Of a stretch of 6,094 nt of DNA, positions 1 through 6,094 are shown one piece after another. The stretch comes from Campylobacteraceae bacterium. GTDB lineage: Bacteria; Campylobacterota; Campylobacteria; Campylobacterales; Sulfurovaceae. Location: the NCBI GenBank assembly GCA_027023145.1, contig JALVWV010000309.1, positions 1 through 6,094 on the forward strand, read 5' to 3'. Each line of letters begins with the position of its first letter. Within the stretch, counting starts at the first letter, position 1. The notes under the pieces were generated by a model that was given only the letters and a program-made list of their open reading frames with translations, did no database searches and was not told where the DNA came from. The position numbers and the translations under genes were made by a program.

Positions 1-558
1 CCCTACAGTGGCACGGACTGTTTCACGACGCAAACATACAAGGTTCAAGATATCATTATATTCTTTTTGAGAAGATTCGATTCGGATAGAATCTATGTGT
101 CCCACAGCACTGCATTGGTACGTTACGTTGGTGTCTCCTGCTGCCTCAACCGTCTTTTTGATGACTGCTTCTTGTACGAAATTGTCCGTCGTACTGATGT
201 TGCGATCATAATGGTAGGTGAGATTCCCCTCTTTTTCAACAACCGTTATCCTCTCTGGCTCGACCATATAGTCGATACTCTCATCTGACTTATCTGCATT
301 GGTTATGACCGTGAGTTTGTCACCGTGTCTTACTGTATATTTCACCTCCTGCTGATATGCCTCATCGGTGAAACTGCTCTCCCCTTCGGGTTTTTCAGCC
401 CGATACCATCGGTAGACAAACGATCCCGATTTTGAAGGAAAAAGGTAACGAGACACATCATAATTTGCCCCAAGAGAATTGGTATCCGTTTCACACCCCA
501 GAAGCACGAGACTCGCTACAGCAGCCATAAACACTGTCCCCATTTTACGTCGTCTCAT
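1..558 (-). CDS. Predicted lipoprotein of unknown function, C-terminus cut off by the window edge
   Basis: The frame is open from an ATG at 558 to the left edge with no stop, giving 186 visible residues. The N-terminus has a basic n-region (MRRRK), a hydrophobic stretch at about residues 8-20, and a lipobox LLGC with the lipidated cysteine at Cys22. Signal peptidase II processing and membrane anchoring on the periplasmic side are therefore expected. Residue +2 is Glu. The mature part is polar and rich in Thr, Val, Glu and Tyr, with short alternating stretches that suggest beta strands. It has two further cysteines, at about 149 and 175. I do not recognise a family and assign no function. A GGAG Shine-Dalgarno at 565-568 lies 6 bases before the ATG. 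The start is 14 bases after the hisS stop with no room for a separate promoter, so it is probably co-transcribed with hisS. The reading frame and lipobox are certain; the role is unknown. Confidence 0.85.
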   Translation of the reverse strand, partial: MRRRKMGTVFMAAVASLVLLGCETDTNSLGANYDVSRYLFPSKSGSFVYRWYRAEKPEGESSFTDEAYQQEVKYTVRHGDKLTVITNADKSDESIDYMVEPERITVVEKEGNLTYHYDRNISTTDNFVQEAVIKKTVEAAGDTNVTYQCSAVGHIDSIRIESSQKEYNDILNLVCLRRETVRATVG

Positions 559-564
559 TGTTGT

Positions 565-568
565 CTCC
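565..568 (-). promoter_or_regulatory. Ribosome binding site of the lipoprotein gene
   Basis: GGAG on the minus strand, 6 bases before the ATG at 558 and inside the short gap after the hisS stop. It fixes the start of a gene that is truncated at the window edge, and it supports reading hisS and the lipoprotein gene as one transcript. Confidence 0.65.
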
Positions 569-572
569 AGCA

Positions 573-1790
573 TCAAAAATCCCCATCTTCTACCCTACGG
601 GTCTCTTCCGTATTTTTCTCCATATCTTTGATCCATATTGTACCATCTTTGAGCTCATTTTCACCGATGAGGACGGCATAGCGGGCATGGGCTTTGTCCG
701 CCCCTTTCATGTGACTTTTGAATCCTTTGGATGCATACTCGATGGTCACTGTGTCACTGAGGCGTTTGCGGGCGGCGAGACGGAGGATGGAGGAGAGGGC
801 TTCGGGGGTCATGGCACCCATGTAGTACCCCTCACGCGGCGCCTTGGGCATCTGCACCAGCTCCATGATCCGCTCGATCCCAAGCGCAAATCCGATGGCG
901 GGTGTCGGTTTGCCATCGAGGAACTCCACGAGCCGGTCGTACCGCCCCCCACCAGCAATGGCCGACTGTGCTCCGATGGCATCACTGACAAACTCAAAGG
1001 CTGTTTTGGAGTAGTAGTCCAGCCCCCGGACAAGGTTGCTGTCCACCTCGTAGGCGATCCCGGCCTCATCAAGGAGGCGCTGAAGCGTCTCAAAATCACT
1101 CTGACAACTCTCGCAGAGATTTTCGGTGATCCGAGGTGCAGCACTCAGGTGGTGCTGGCAACTTTCGTTCTTGCAGTCGAGGGTACGGATGGGGTTGGTG
1201 GTGATGCGGCGGTTGCAATCTTCACACAAATGCCCCTTGACCCCTTCGAGAAAGCCCACAAGTTGGGTACGATAGTCGGGCATACATGTCGGACACCCAA
1301 GTGAATTGATCTGAAGCGTATAGCCGATTCCCAGTGCATCGAAGATTTGAGTGAGCATCTGGATAAGGGTGAAATCCTCATAGACGCTCTCCTCACCGAA
1401 GCTCTCACATCCGAACTGATGAAACTGACGCAGTCGCCCCTTTTGAGGTCGCTCATAGCGGAACATCGGGCCGTAGTAGAAGAATTTGTGCTTCCCCTGT
1501 TGTCGGTCGAGCTTGGCCGAGATAAAGGCACGCACCACTCCAGCCGTCCCTTCAGGGCGCATACACACGTCGTTGCCCCCTTTGTCCTCAAACTGATACA
1601 TCTCTTTGCCCACAATATCCGAACTCTCTCCCACCGAACGCTTAAACAACGCCGTCTCCTCAAGGATCGGCGTCTCGATGTAGCGGTACCCATACCGCCG
1701 GGCGATCTGACTGGATGTAGCTACAATATACTCAAATCGACGCGCTTCCTCAAACGTGAGGTCTTTCATGCCGCGAAGGGGGTTGATCAT
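573..1790 (-). CDS. hisS: Histidyl-tRNA synthetase (HisRS), EC 6.1.1.21
   Basis: A cytoplasmic class II aminoacyl-tRNA synthetase that charges tRNA-His with histidine using ATP. The protein is complete at 405 aa, within the usual bacterial range of about 400-430. Class II motif 2 is at 110-123 (FRYERPQKGR then RQF, with Arg111 and Glu113). The histidine-binding motifs are LVRGLDYY at 253-260 (with Arg255) and GGGRYDRL at 280-287. Motif 3 is AIGFALGIER at 298-307, with Arg307. Between motif 2 and the histidine motifs, the insertion domain has four cysteine pairs: 165/168, 189/192, 206/211 and 226/229. From about 325 to 405 is the HGTP anticodon-binding domain. ATG 1790 is chosen because AAGGA lies 7 bases upstream and MINPLRGMKD is the typical family start. 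It follows its own TATAAT box and precedes the lipoprotein gene by 14 bases. No frameshift or missing catalytic residue was seen. Confidence 0.98.
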   Translation of the reverse strand: MINPLRGMKDLTFEEARRFEYIVATSSQIARRYGYRYIETPILEETALFKRSVGESSDIVGKEMYQFEDKGGNDVCMRPEGTAGVVRAFISAKLDRQQGKHKFFYYGPMFRYERPQKGRLRQFHQFGCESFGEESVYEDFTLIQMLTQIFDALGIGYTLQINSLGCPTCMPDYRTQLVGFLEGVKGHLCEDCNRRITTNPIRTLDCKNESCQHHLSAAPRITENLCESCQSDFETLQRLLDEAGIAYEVDSNLVRGLDYYSKTAFEFVSDAIGAQSAIAGGGRYDRLVEFLDGKPTPAIGFALGIERIMELVQMPKAPREGYYMGAMTPEALSSILRLAARKRLSDTVTIEYASKGFKSHMKGADKAHARYAVLIGENELKDGTIWIKDMEKNTEETRRVEDGDF

Positions 1791-1797
1791 GGGGAGT

Positions 1798-1802
1798 TCC
1801 TT
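1798..1802 (-). promoter_or_regulatory. Ribosome binding site of hisS
   Basis: AAGGA on the minus strand, 7 bases before ATG 1790. It decides for this start over the internal Met8 codon, which would remove the conserved N-terminal INPLRG residues. Confidence 0.7.
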
Positions 1803-1819
1803 GTCTGAATGATTGTGGC

Positions 1820-1825
1820 ATTATA
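1820..1825 (-). promoter_or_regulatory. Putative -10 box of a hisS promoter
   Basis: A perfect TATAAT on the minus strand, whose near end is 30 bases before the hisS ATG. This leaves room for a short leader and the AAGGA site. No TTGACA-like -35 is visible 15-18 bases upstream (the bases there read CCCTTC/TCCCTT), and there is no extended TG. Promoters in Campylobacterota often lack a conserved -35, so the box is plausible but not proven. It would let hisS and the lipoprotein gene be expressed separately from the two-component pair upstream. Confidence 0.5.
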
Positions 1826-1919
1826 GCTTGAGTTTCGTTACAGAAGGGAGGGGAGACAGGGGATAGGGCTTTATAGCCTCACCAGTTCATTGCTATCTTT
1901 TTTATGCATCGATTGATGC

Positions 1920-3194
1920 TTATTGCCTCTTGGCAACCTCGACACGATTGCGCCCTTTCTCTTTGGCTCGGTAGAGTGCCTGATCGGCGTGCTCAAATAA
2001 GCGGGGGGCTTCTTTGCATTCTGCCTCCATTCCAGCCACACCAAAACTGCACGTTATGTGTTGGCTAATCCCAAAATCATGATTGGAGACAATGGCTCGG
2101 AGGTTGTCGGCGATTTTGACGGTATTTGCAATCGAAGTCTCTGGTAACAGGAGGACAAACTCTTCCCCGCCCCACCGAAAAAAGGAATCGGTCGCTCGGA
2201 TATTGCTTGAGATAAGGTCTGCAAACTGCTTCAACACTCTGTCTCCGACGGTATGACCATGGCGATCGTTAATCTCCTTGAAGTGATCCAAATCCAAAAG
2301 GATAATGCTCAGGTCACTCCGGTCGATTCTGCATCGCTCCACCGCCTCATCAAACACAAGATTAAACCGGGTACGATTGGGTATCTGGGTCAATGAATCG
2401 GTGTAGGCATCATGCTTATAACGACGTTTTTCCTCCATGATGGAGGTGATTTCTGAAAACGTAATAATTCGGTTATTGTTGTCCGTTTTTTCGGAAATAG
2501 ACGTTAGGAAAAATTGAGGCTCAGTTGAGTGTGCGCCCCGTATTGAGATGATACGTTTGTCGACGTCGGGTTCGAGCATCTTCTCTACCCAGCGATGAGC
2601 ATCGGCTCCTTCATCGAGATAAAAGCATCCCTCTTTTTTCTCAAACAGTGCGCTCAGGGAGCCATGCTCTTCCAAAAAGCTTGCAAGTGAGGGGTGACCC
2701 AAAAACGTAAGCAATTTTCGATTGAAAAATATCGGAGAAGCCTTTTCATCATAGACCGCGAGCATGCTGTTCTGCATCTGGGCAATATCCTCCAGGATCC
2801 TTTCGTGCAATTCGCTCTCCCTTTTGGCTTTGAGCTTTTGGATGATTTCCTGGATTTTTTTCTCCAGGAGTCCTAGGTCGACTGGCTTGAGGATATAGCC
2901 ATCTGTCTGCATTTCGATCGCTTCGAGAAAATAGCCATTCTCATCATGGGCAGTGGTGAAGACAATGGATTGCTCAGGCGAAAGCTTCTTGATCGCTTTG
3001 GCCATCTCGATACCGTTCATTTTTGGCATGCGGATATCGCTGATGACGATATCGGGAGCGTACTGTCGATAATGCGCCAATCCCTCTTCTCCATTTTCTG
3101 CACCAATCACGGTGTAGCCAAAATGCTGCAAAAAACGTGTCAGTTCGATCCGTACCTGCGCTTCATCTTCAACCAATAGTATCGTAATATTCAT
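1920..3194 (-). CDS. Response regulator with REC, PAS-like and GGDEF domains (diguanylate cyclase)
   Basis: A 424-aa cytoplasmic regulator predicted to make c-di-GMP from two GTP when phosphorylated. The REC domain (about 3-120) has the acidic pair Glu9/Asp10, phospho-acceptor Asp53 in SDIRMP, Thr81, Tyr100 and Lys103 in LKP. Residues about 130-255 form a PAS-like linker, judged from its position and pattern only. The GGDEF domain (about 260-420) has metal-binding Asp301 and guanine-binding Asn309 and Asp318, and its active site is GGEEF at 342-346. The RxxD inhibitory site (Arg333, Asp336) lies exactly five residues before the active site, so the cyclase should be active and feedback-inhibited. 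I chose ATG 3194 because GGGAG lies 9 bases before it and the REC domain begins at once (MNITILLVED). The in-frame ATG at 3245 would add 17 residues overlapping the kinase gene and foreign to the REC fold. It starts 4 bases after the kinase stop, so translation is probably coupled and the kinase is the likely partner. No DNA-binding domain is present. Confidence 0.95.
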   Translation of the reverse strand: MNITILLVEDEAQVRIELTRFLQHFGYTVIGAENGEEGLAHYRQYAPDIVISDIRMPKMNGIEMAKAIKKLSPEQSIVFTTAHDENGYFLEAIEMQTDGYILKPVDLGLLEKKIQEIIQKLKAKRESELHERILEDIAQMQNSMLAVYDEKASPIFFNRKLLTFLGHPSLASFLEEHGSLSALFEKKEGCFYLDEGADAHRWVEKMLEPDVDKRIISIRGAHSTEPQFFLTSISEKTDNNNRIITFSEITSIMEEKRRYKHDAYTDSLTQIPNRTRFNLVFDEAVERCRIDRSDLSIILLDLDHFKEINDRHGHTVGDRVLKQFADLISSNIRATDSFFRWGGEEFVLLLPETSIANTVKIADNLRAIVSNHDFGISQHITCSFGVAGMEAECKEAPRLFEHADQALYRAKEKGRNRVEVAKRQ

Positions 3195-3198
3195 ACAA

Positions 3199-5571
3199 TC
3201 ATACTCCCAATTCTTCCCAATAGATCTCAAAGGACACGCCCCCATCCTTCAGATTTTGGGCGGTCAATCTCCCCCCCATCTTCTCCTCGATAATCACTTT
3301 GGATATGTACAGTCCAATCCCCGTCCCTTCTCCTTGGTCTTTGGTGGTGTAATAGGGCTCAAAAATCCTACCCAGCACCTCCTCAGGGATCTTCTCTCCA
3401 TTATTGGTGATTGTAATGCGTCCTTTTTCAAGGAAAATATCAATACGAGGGTTCTCCACTTTGTCGTGCTGCAGCACATAATCTGCATTGCTGAGAATAT
3501 TGAGGATCACCTGCTGAAATTCGCTGCGAAAACCATACAGCATAAAATCATCACCATCTATCTTCAAAGCAATTTTATGTTTTTGAAATAAAGCATCTTC
3601 GATTGCAATCGTCTCATCGATCGCTTTTCGCACACTAAAATTCTCTTTGGTCTTGTTGACCTTGAAGAAATTTTTAAAATCATCAATGGTTTTGCTCATA
3701 AAAGCAATGGTCTCTTTGTTTTTCTCTACAAAGTGATCCAGAAAAGACTCATTCACCTTCCCATCTCTAAAATCGTATTTCAGGTTTTGGATACTCAAAC
3801 TCAGGGCATTTAGGGGCTGGCGCCATTGGTGGGCAATCGCACCGATCATCTCCCCCATGGCCGCAAGCTTGGCCTGCTCTTGCAACACCTGCTGCTGCTT
3901 GAGGTTCTCTTCAGTTTTCAGCTTGACGGCACGCTCCAACTGCTTATTGGCTTTCCCCAAGACATACTGATGATAAAAAATAAGCAACAAAACCACCAAC
4001 AATACACCCAAAGCATACAGGAGATACGTGTAGTCAAACGATTGCGGAATCTGACGACCGACCCACCGATCATAAATCAACTTATGGCGCGATTCGGGGA
4101 TCGTGGCCAGCGCCTTGTCGAGGATGGACAAAAGCAGAGGATCGTCATTGCGTACGGCAATAGAGAGGCGAAGGCGCATATCGGTATATCCAGCAATCCC
4201 AATCGTTTCGAGATGATATTTGCTGATGTAAAACGAGGCAACAGGCAGGGTTGAGATGGTTGCATATGCTCTACCATCTGCAACCATCTCAAACGTCTCA
4301 AGTACATCGTCAGCTCTGACAATGTTGACAGCAGGATAGAGTTTTTGGAGCTGCGTGATCAACGCTGAGCCTTTTTTGCGCGCAATGGGTTTGTCGATGA
4401 TATCCATAAGCCCGCTGACAAATCCAAGGTTTTCTTTGGTAATGATCGCCAGCTTGTAATCAAGATAGGGGTAAGTAAACCGGGCGTACGCTTCCCGCTT
4501 TTTTGTTTTGGCTGCGGCGGGGAGGATGTCGCATTTGTGCTCTTTCAGGAAACGTTGCGATTGGCTCCAGTTTTTTGTGGGGATGCCTTGAAACGTAATA
4601 TTGAGTTCCTCCCCGATGACTTTCATGGTATCAGTGGTGATGCCTTTGGTGATAAAGCCATTGGTAGTGTCGGCAAACTCGATCGGCTCCCAGTCCGGAT
4701 CGATGCACATCTTGACCACTCTTTTTGTGCGGAGGTAAGCTTCCTCTTCCTTTGTTAGAGTACCCGTTACAGGAATCTTGAGCTCTTTGTTTCCGATCCA
4801 TTTTGTCTTGATTGCGTTTAATTCACGATTGCTGACCGTGTACATTGCTTTTTGGAGGATATCACGAAGCAGGGCATTCTTGGGTGAAGTTGCCATGTTC
4901 AAGTCCAGCGACAAACGCCGATCTTTAATCAAGATTCCATACGCAAGATAGAGCTGGCTGTCTTTCATGACATATTGCATGATGCCGCTACTGCCTACCG
5001 TGGCATCGCTGCGACCGTTTTTGACCGACTCGATGCAGCTACGGGCATCTTTTTCGAGACGCAGTATGATTCCCGGATGGTACGCCTCCAGAAAATGTTG
5101 CATAAAATAGTCTTTGACGACGGAGACAGTTTTCCCTTCGAGATCCCGTAGCGTCTGCACGGTCGCATCATTGGTAAAGATCGCTTTTTTTGTCCCCGCA
5201 TACGGTTGGGTGAAATTGAGATGCTTCTCTCTCTCGGGTGTGCGCATGATGTTGAGCATCACGTCGATTTTGTTGTGGTAAGCCATCTCCATAAATTCAG
5301 CCCATGTATGCCCTGAGACGTATCGAACCTTGATACCAAGCTTATGCGCCAGAAGGTTGAGATAATCGATGGAGAAGCCTTGGGGCTTGCCGTCTTTGAT
5401 GAAGTTGTACGGAGGGTAATCAGCTTCGTTGTGCGCGGTGATCACCGGATGAGCTTTTAAAAAATCCCTCTCTTCCTGCGTCAAATGGATACCTGATTGT
5501 TTAGAGGGGGACGCGGATAAGAAAGTCAAGAAGAAGATAAAAAAACCCATATACTTTAGAAAAATCTTCAT
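3199..5571 (-). CDS. Membrane histidine kinase with two periplasmic solute-binding (SBP_bac_3) domains
   Basis: A 790-aa sensor kinase, counted from ATG 5571. In order: a signal sequence (about 1-22); two type-3 solute-binding domains outside the inner membrane (about 41-262 and 283-506); one transmembrane helix (about 515-535); a charged, Gln/Glu/Lys-rich probable coiled coil (about 540-568); HisKA with H-box AHQWRQPLNA and phospho-acceptor His581; and HATPase_c (about 645-788). The ATPase domain has an N-box with Asn691 and Asn695, FEPYYTTK, and a G2 box GEGTGIGL at 747-754. Its G1 box is unusual: it reads NNGEKI where DNGxGI is usual. Both binding domains keep the TxxR...F Arg (Arg114 and Arg359) but lack the Asp that holds the alpha-amino group in amino-acid binders, so the layout is BvgS-like with an unknown ligand. 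A TTG at 5574 is an alternative start adding one residue. The neighbouring GGDEF regulator is the presumed phosphorylation partner. The architecture is sure; the ligand is not known. Confidence 0.96.
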   Translation of the reverse strand: MKIFLKYMGFFIFFLTFLSASPSKQSGIHLTQEERDFLKAHPVITAHNEADYPPYNFIKDGKPQGFSIDYLNLLAHKLGIKVRYVSGHTWAEFMEMAYHNKIDVMLNIMRTPEREKHLNFTQPYAGTKKAIFTNDATVQTLRDLEGKTVSVVKDYFMQHFLEAYHPGIILRLEKDARSCIESVKNGRSDATVGSSGIMQYVMKDSQLYLAYGILIKDRRLSLDLNMATSPKNALLRDILQKAMYTVSNRELNAIKTKWIGNKELKIPVTGTLTKEEEAYLRTKRVVKMCIDPDWEPIEFADTTNGFITKGITTDTMKVIGEELNITFQGIPTKNWSQSQRFLKEHKCDILPAAAKTKKREAYARFTYPYLDYKLAIITKENLGFVSGLMDIIDKPIARKKGSALITQLQKLYPAVNIVRADDVLETFEMVADGRAYATISTLPVASFYISKYHLETIGIAGYTDMRLRLSIAVRNDDPLLLSILDKALATIPESRHKLIYDRWVGRQIPQSFDYTYLLYALGVLLVVLLLIFYHQYVLGKANKQLERAVKLKTEENLKQQQVLQEQAKLAAMGEMIGAIAHQWRQPLNALSLSIQNLKYDFRDGKVNESFLDHFVEKNKETIAFMSKTIDDFKNFFKVNKTKENFSVRKAIDETIAIEDALFQKHKIALKIDGDDFMLYGFRSEFQQVILNILSNADYVLQHDKVENPRIDIFLEKGRITITNNGEKIPEEVLGRIFEPYYTTKDQGEGTGIGLYISKVIIEEKMGGRLTAQNLKDGGVSFEIYWEELGV
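3204..3208 (-). promoter_or_regulatory. Ribosome binding site of the GGDEF regulator, inside the kinase gene end
   Basis: GGGAG on the minus strand, 9 bases before ATG 3194, lies within the last codons of the kinase gene. It supports the 3194 start over the longer frame from 3245. It also fits translational coupling, since the kinase stop (3201-3199) falls between this site and the regulator start. Confidence 0.6.
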
Positions 5572-5580
5572 CAAGTTATG

Positions 5581-5586
5581 TCCTTA
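5581..5586 (-). promoter_or_regulatory. Ribosome binding site of the sensor kinase
   Basis: TAAGGA on the minus strand, with 9 bases to ATG 5571 and 6 bases to TTG 5574. Either start is possible by spacing; ATG is preferred as the stronger initiator. The site begins about where transcription from the TATAAT box at 5592-5597 should start, so the leader would be only some 14 bases. Confidence 0.65.
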
Positions 5587-5591
5587 CATAT

Positions 5592-5619
5592 ATTATAATA
5601 CTTTTCGTATTGTAGTCAA
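5592..5619 (-). promoter_or_regulatory. Sigma70-type promoter of the kinase-regulator operon
   Basis: On the minus strand, TTGACT (5619-5614) is followed by a 16-base spacer and a perfect TATAAT (5597-5592). This matches the -35 consensus TTGACA in five of six positions and the -10 fully. The expected transcription start is near 5585, giving a leader of roughly 14 bases before ATG 5571. It is the best promoter match seen in the window. It makes the kinase and regulator genes a separate transcription unit from tmk, although read-through from tmk cannot be excluded. Confidence 0.75.
5594..5614. repeat. Inverted repeat across the promoter spacer and -10 (possible operator)
   Basis: On the minus strand, TACAATAC (5614-5607) and GTATTATA (5601-5594) form an 8-5-8 dyad with one mismatched position; the inner five pairs (AATAC/GTATT) are perfect. 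It fills the spacer and overlaps the TATAAT box, a place where a bound repressor would block RNA polymerase. No regulator of known specificity can be named for it. AT-rich promoters produce such dyads by chance, so this is a suggestion only. Confidence 0.4.
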
Positions 5620-5726
5620 TCTTCCTGTTTCTATGCTTATAGCTCACTATTTCTTATTATTCCTCAGATTCGATGCTCAGTGGGGCGAGGTGCTTTTTTA
5701 TCAAAGTAACACAGGGCTCCTTCCCA

Positions 5727-6094
5727 TTACAATCCTAAATAACTACTAATACTCGCAAAAATTGCTTCAGGTTTCTTCGTCGCATCGACCACGAGAAAAG
5801 GGATGTTGAGGACATTCAGTGCATCGAGCATGTGTTGTTGGACTTCCATGAGGTAGGTCAGTCCGCGCTCTTCGATGCCGTCGGTCTTTTTGTCGGCCAT
5901 GCGGGAACGGAGGGTGGGGAAGTCGGTTTGGAAGAAAATGATCTCATCCGGCCAGTCGCCGCGCAGGGCGTATTGGTTGAGGGCGATGAGCTCTTCGAGG
6001 GTGGTATCGCCCGATGCCATCGCGTAGCCGATCCCGGAGAGGAAGCCACGATCGGAGATCACCAGGCCGTCACGGTTGGGGGCGATGACAGTAT
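5727..6094 (-). CDS. tmk: Thymidylate kinase, 3' part only (N-terminus beyond the window)
   Basis: dTMP kinase (EC 2.7.4.9) phosphorylates dTMP to dTDP with ATP, an essential step of dTTP synthesis in the cytoplasm. Only the C-terminal 121 residues are in the window; the frame stays open to the right edge. Visible family marks are the ISDRG...SGIGYA segment (the DR(Y/S/G) region that contacts dTMP), a P-D-E-I-I-F-F strand, and the Arg-rich lid (RSRMADKKTDGIEERG) with the DGIE motif. A YL...Q helix and a final VDAT strand follow. The GTG at 6062 is an internal Val codon, not the start, because the same frame continues upstream (TVIAPNRDGL). The P-loop and true start are missing. In related genomes such as Campylobacter jejuni, tmk lies directly before hisS; here the two-component pair separates them. 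No terminator is visible after the stop. Confidence 0.95.
   Translation of the reverse strand, partial: TVIAPNRDGLVISDRGFLSGIGYAMASGDTTLEELIALNQYALRGDWPDEIIFFQTDFPTLRSRMADKKTDGIEERGLTYLMEVQQHMLDALNVLNIPFLVVDATKKPEAIFASISSYLGL

Noticed and set aside
67..288. A 73-codon open frame on the plus strand at the left edge
   Set aside because: It is opposite the lipoprotein frame, which has a lipobox, a ribosome binding site and stays open to the edge. The plus-strand product has no such support.
558..1304. A 248-codon open frame on the plus strand opposite hisS
   Set aside because: It lies antisense to a certain hisS gene with all class II motifs. Its product shows no recognisable domain, and the GC-rich codon pattern of hisS easily leaves the opposite strand open.
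1867..1878. GGCT-TTAT-AGCC as a terminator between the regulator and hisS
   Set aside because: The stem has only 4 pairs and is not followed by a U run on the transcribed strand.
3195..3245. A longer N-terminus for the GGDEF regulator starting at 3245
   Set aside because: It would overlap the kinase gene by 47 bases and add 17 residues unrelated to REC domains. ATG 3194 has a well-placed GGGAG and begins the REC domain directly.
5665..5681. Repeated CTCAG in the gap after tmk
   Set aside because: Two 5-base direct copies are within chance expectation and show no further structure.
5662..5700. CCTC...GAGG followed by a T run on the plus strand as a terminator
   Set aside because: No plus-strand gene leads into it, the stem is 4 bases with a long unpaired interior, and on the minus strand used by tmk the run is A rather than U and comes before the stem.
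6060..6062. GTG at 6062 as the start of tmk
   Set aside because: The same frame continues to the window edge, and the codon lies within the conserved VISDRG segment in the middle of thymidylate kinase, so it is an internal valine.

Overview
The window looks like a chromosomal segment from a free-living Campylobacterota (Epsilonproteobacteria) of the Sulfurimonas/Sulfuricurvum/Sulfurovum/Nitratifractor kind. The pointers are an epsilon-type Tmk (ISDRG...SGIGYA) close to a HisRS that begins MINPLRGMKD, a histidine kinase with tandem solute-binding domains, and a GGDEF response regulator. GC is moderate and uneven: 60-base blocks counted by hand range from about 35% in the regulator gene to 62-67% in hisS. 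The genus cannot be fixed from this window.

All five genes lie on the minus strand, so they read right to left. At the right edge is the 3' part of tmk (thymidylate kinase). A 155-base gap follows, carrying a near-consensus sigma70 promoter with an inverted repeat across its spacer and -10. Next come a two-domain periplasmic-sensing histidine kinase and, 4 bases after it, a REC-PAS-like-GGDEF response regulator. A 129-base gap with a TATAAT box precedes hisS (histidyl-tRNA synthetase). Fourteen bases after hisS begins a lipoprotein gene that runs off the left edge.

The kinase and regulator form one signalling unit. Two Venus-flytrap domains outside the inner membrane would sense a small solute. 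The cytoplasmic HisKA/HATPase would then phosphorylate Asp53 of the regulator, whose GGEEF domain has every residue needed to make c-di-GMP and an intact RxxD product-inhibition site. The pair has its own promoter and sits between tmk and hisS, which are neighbours in related genomes such as Campylobacter jejuni. It is therefore best read as a regulatory cassette inserted into a housekeeping cluster.

No RNA genes, insertion sequences, CRISPR arrays or convincing rho-independent terminators were seen. The most notable points are the unidentified ligand of the tandem sensor, the altered G1 box of the kinase, the promoter dyad, and the uncharacterised lipoprotein after hisS. There is no clear evidence of a wholly new system.
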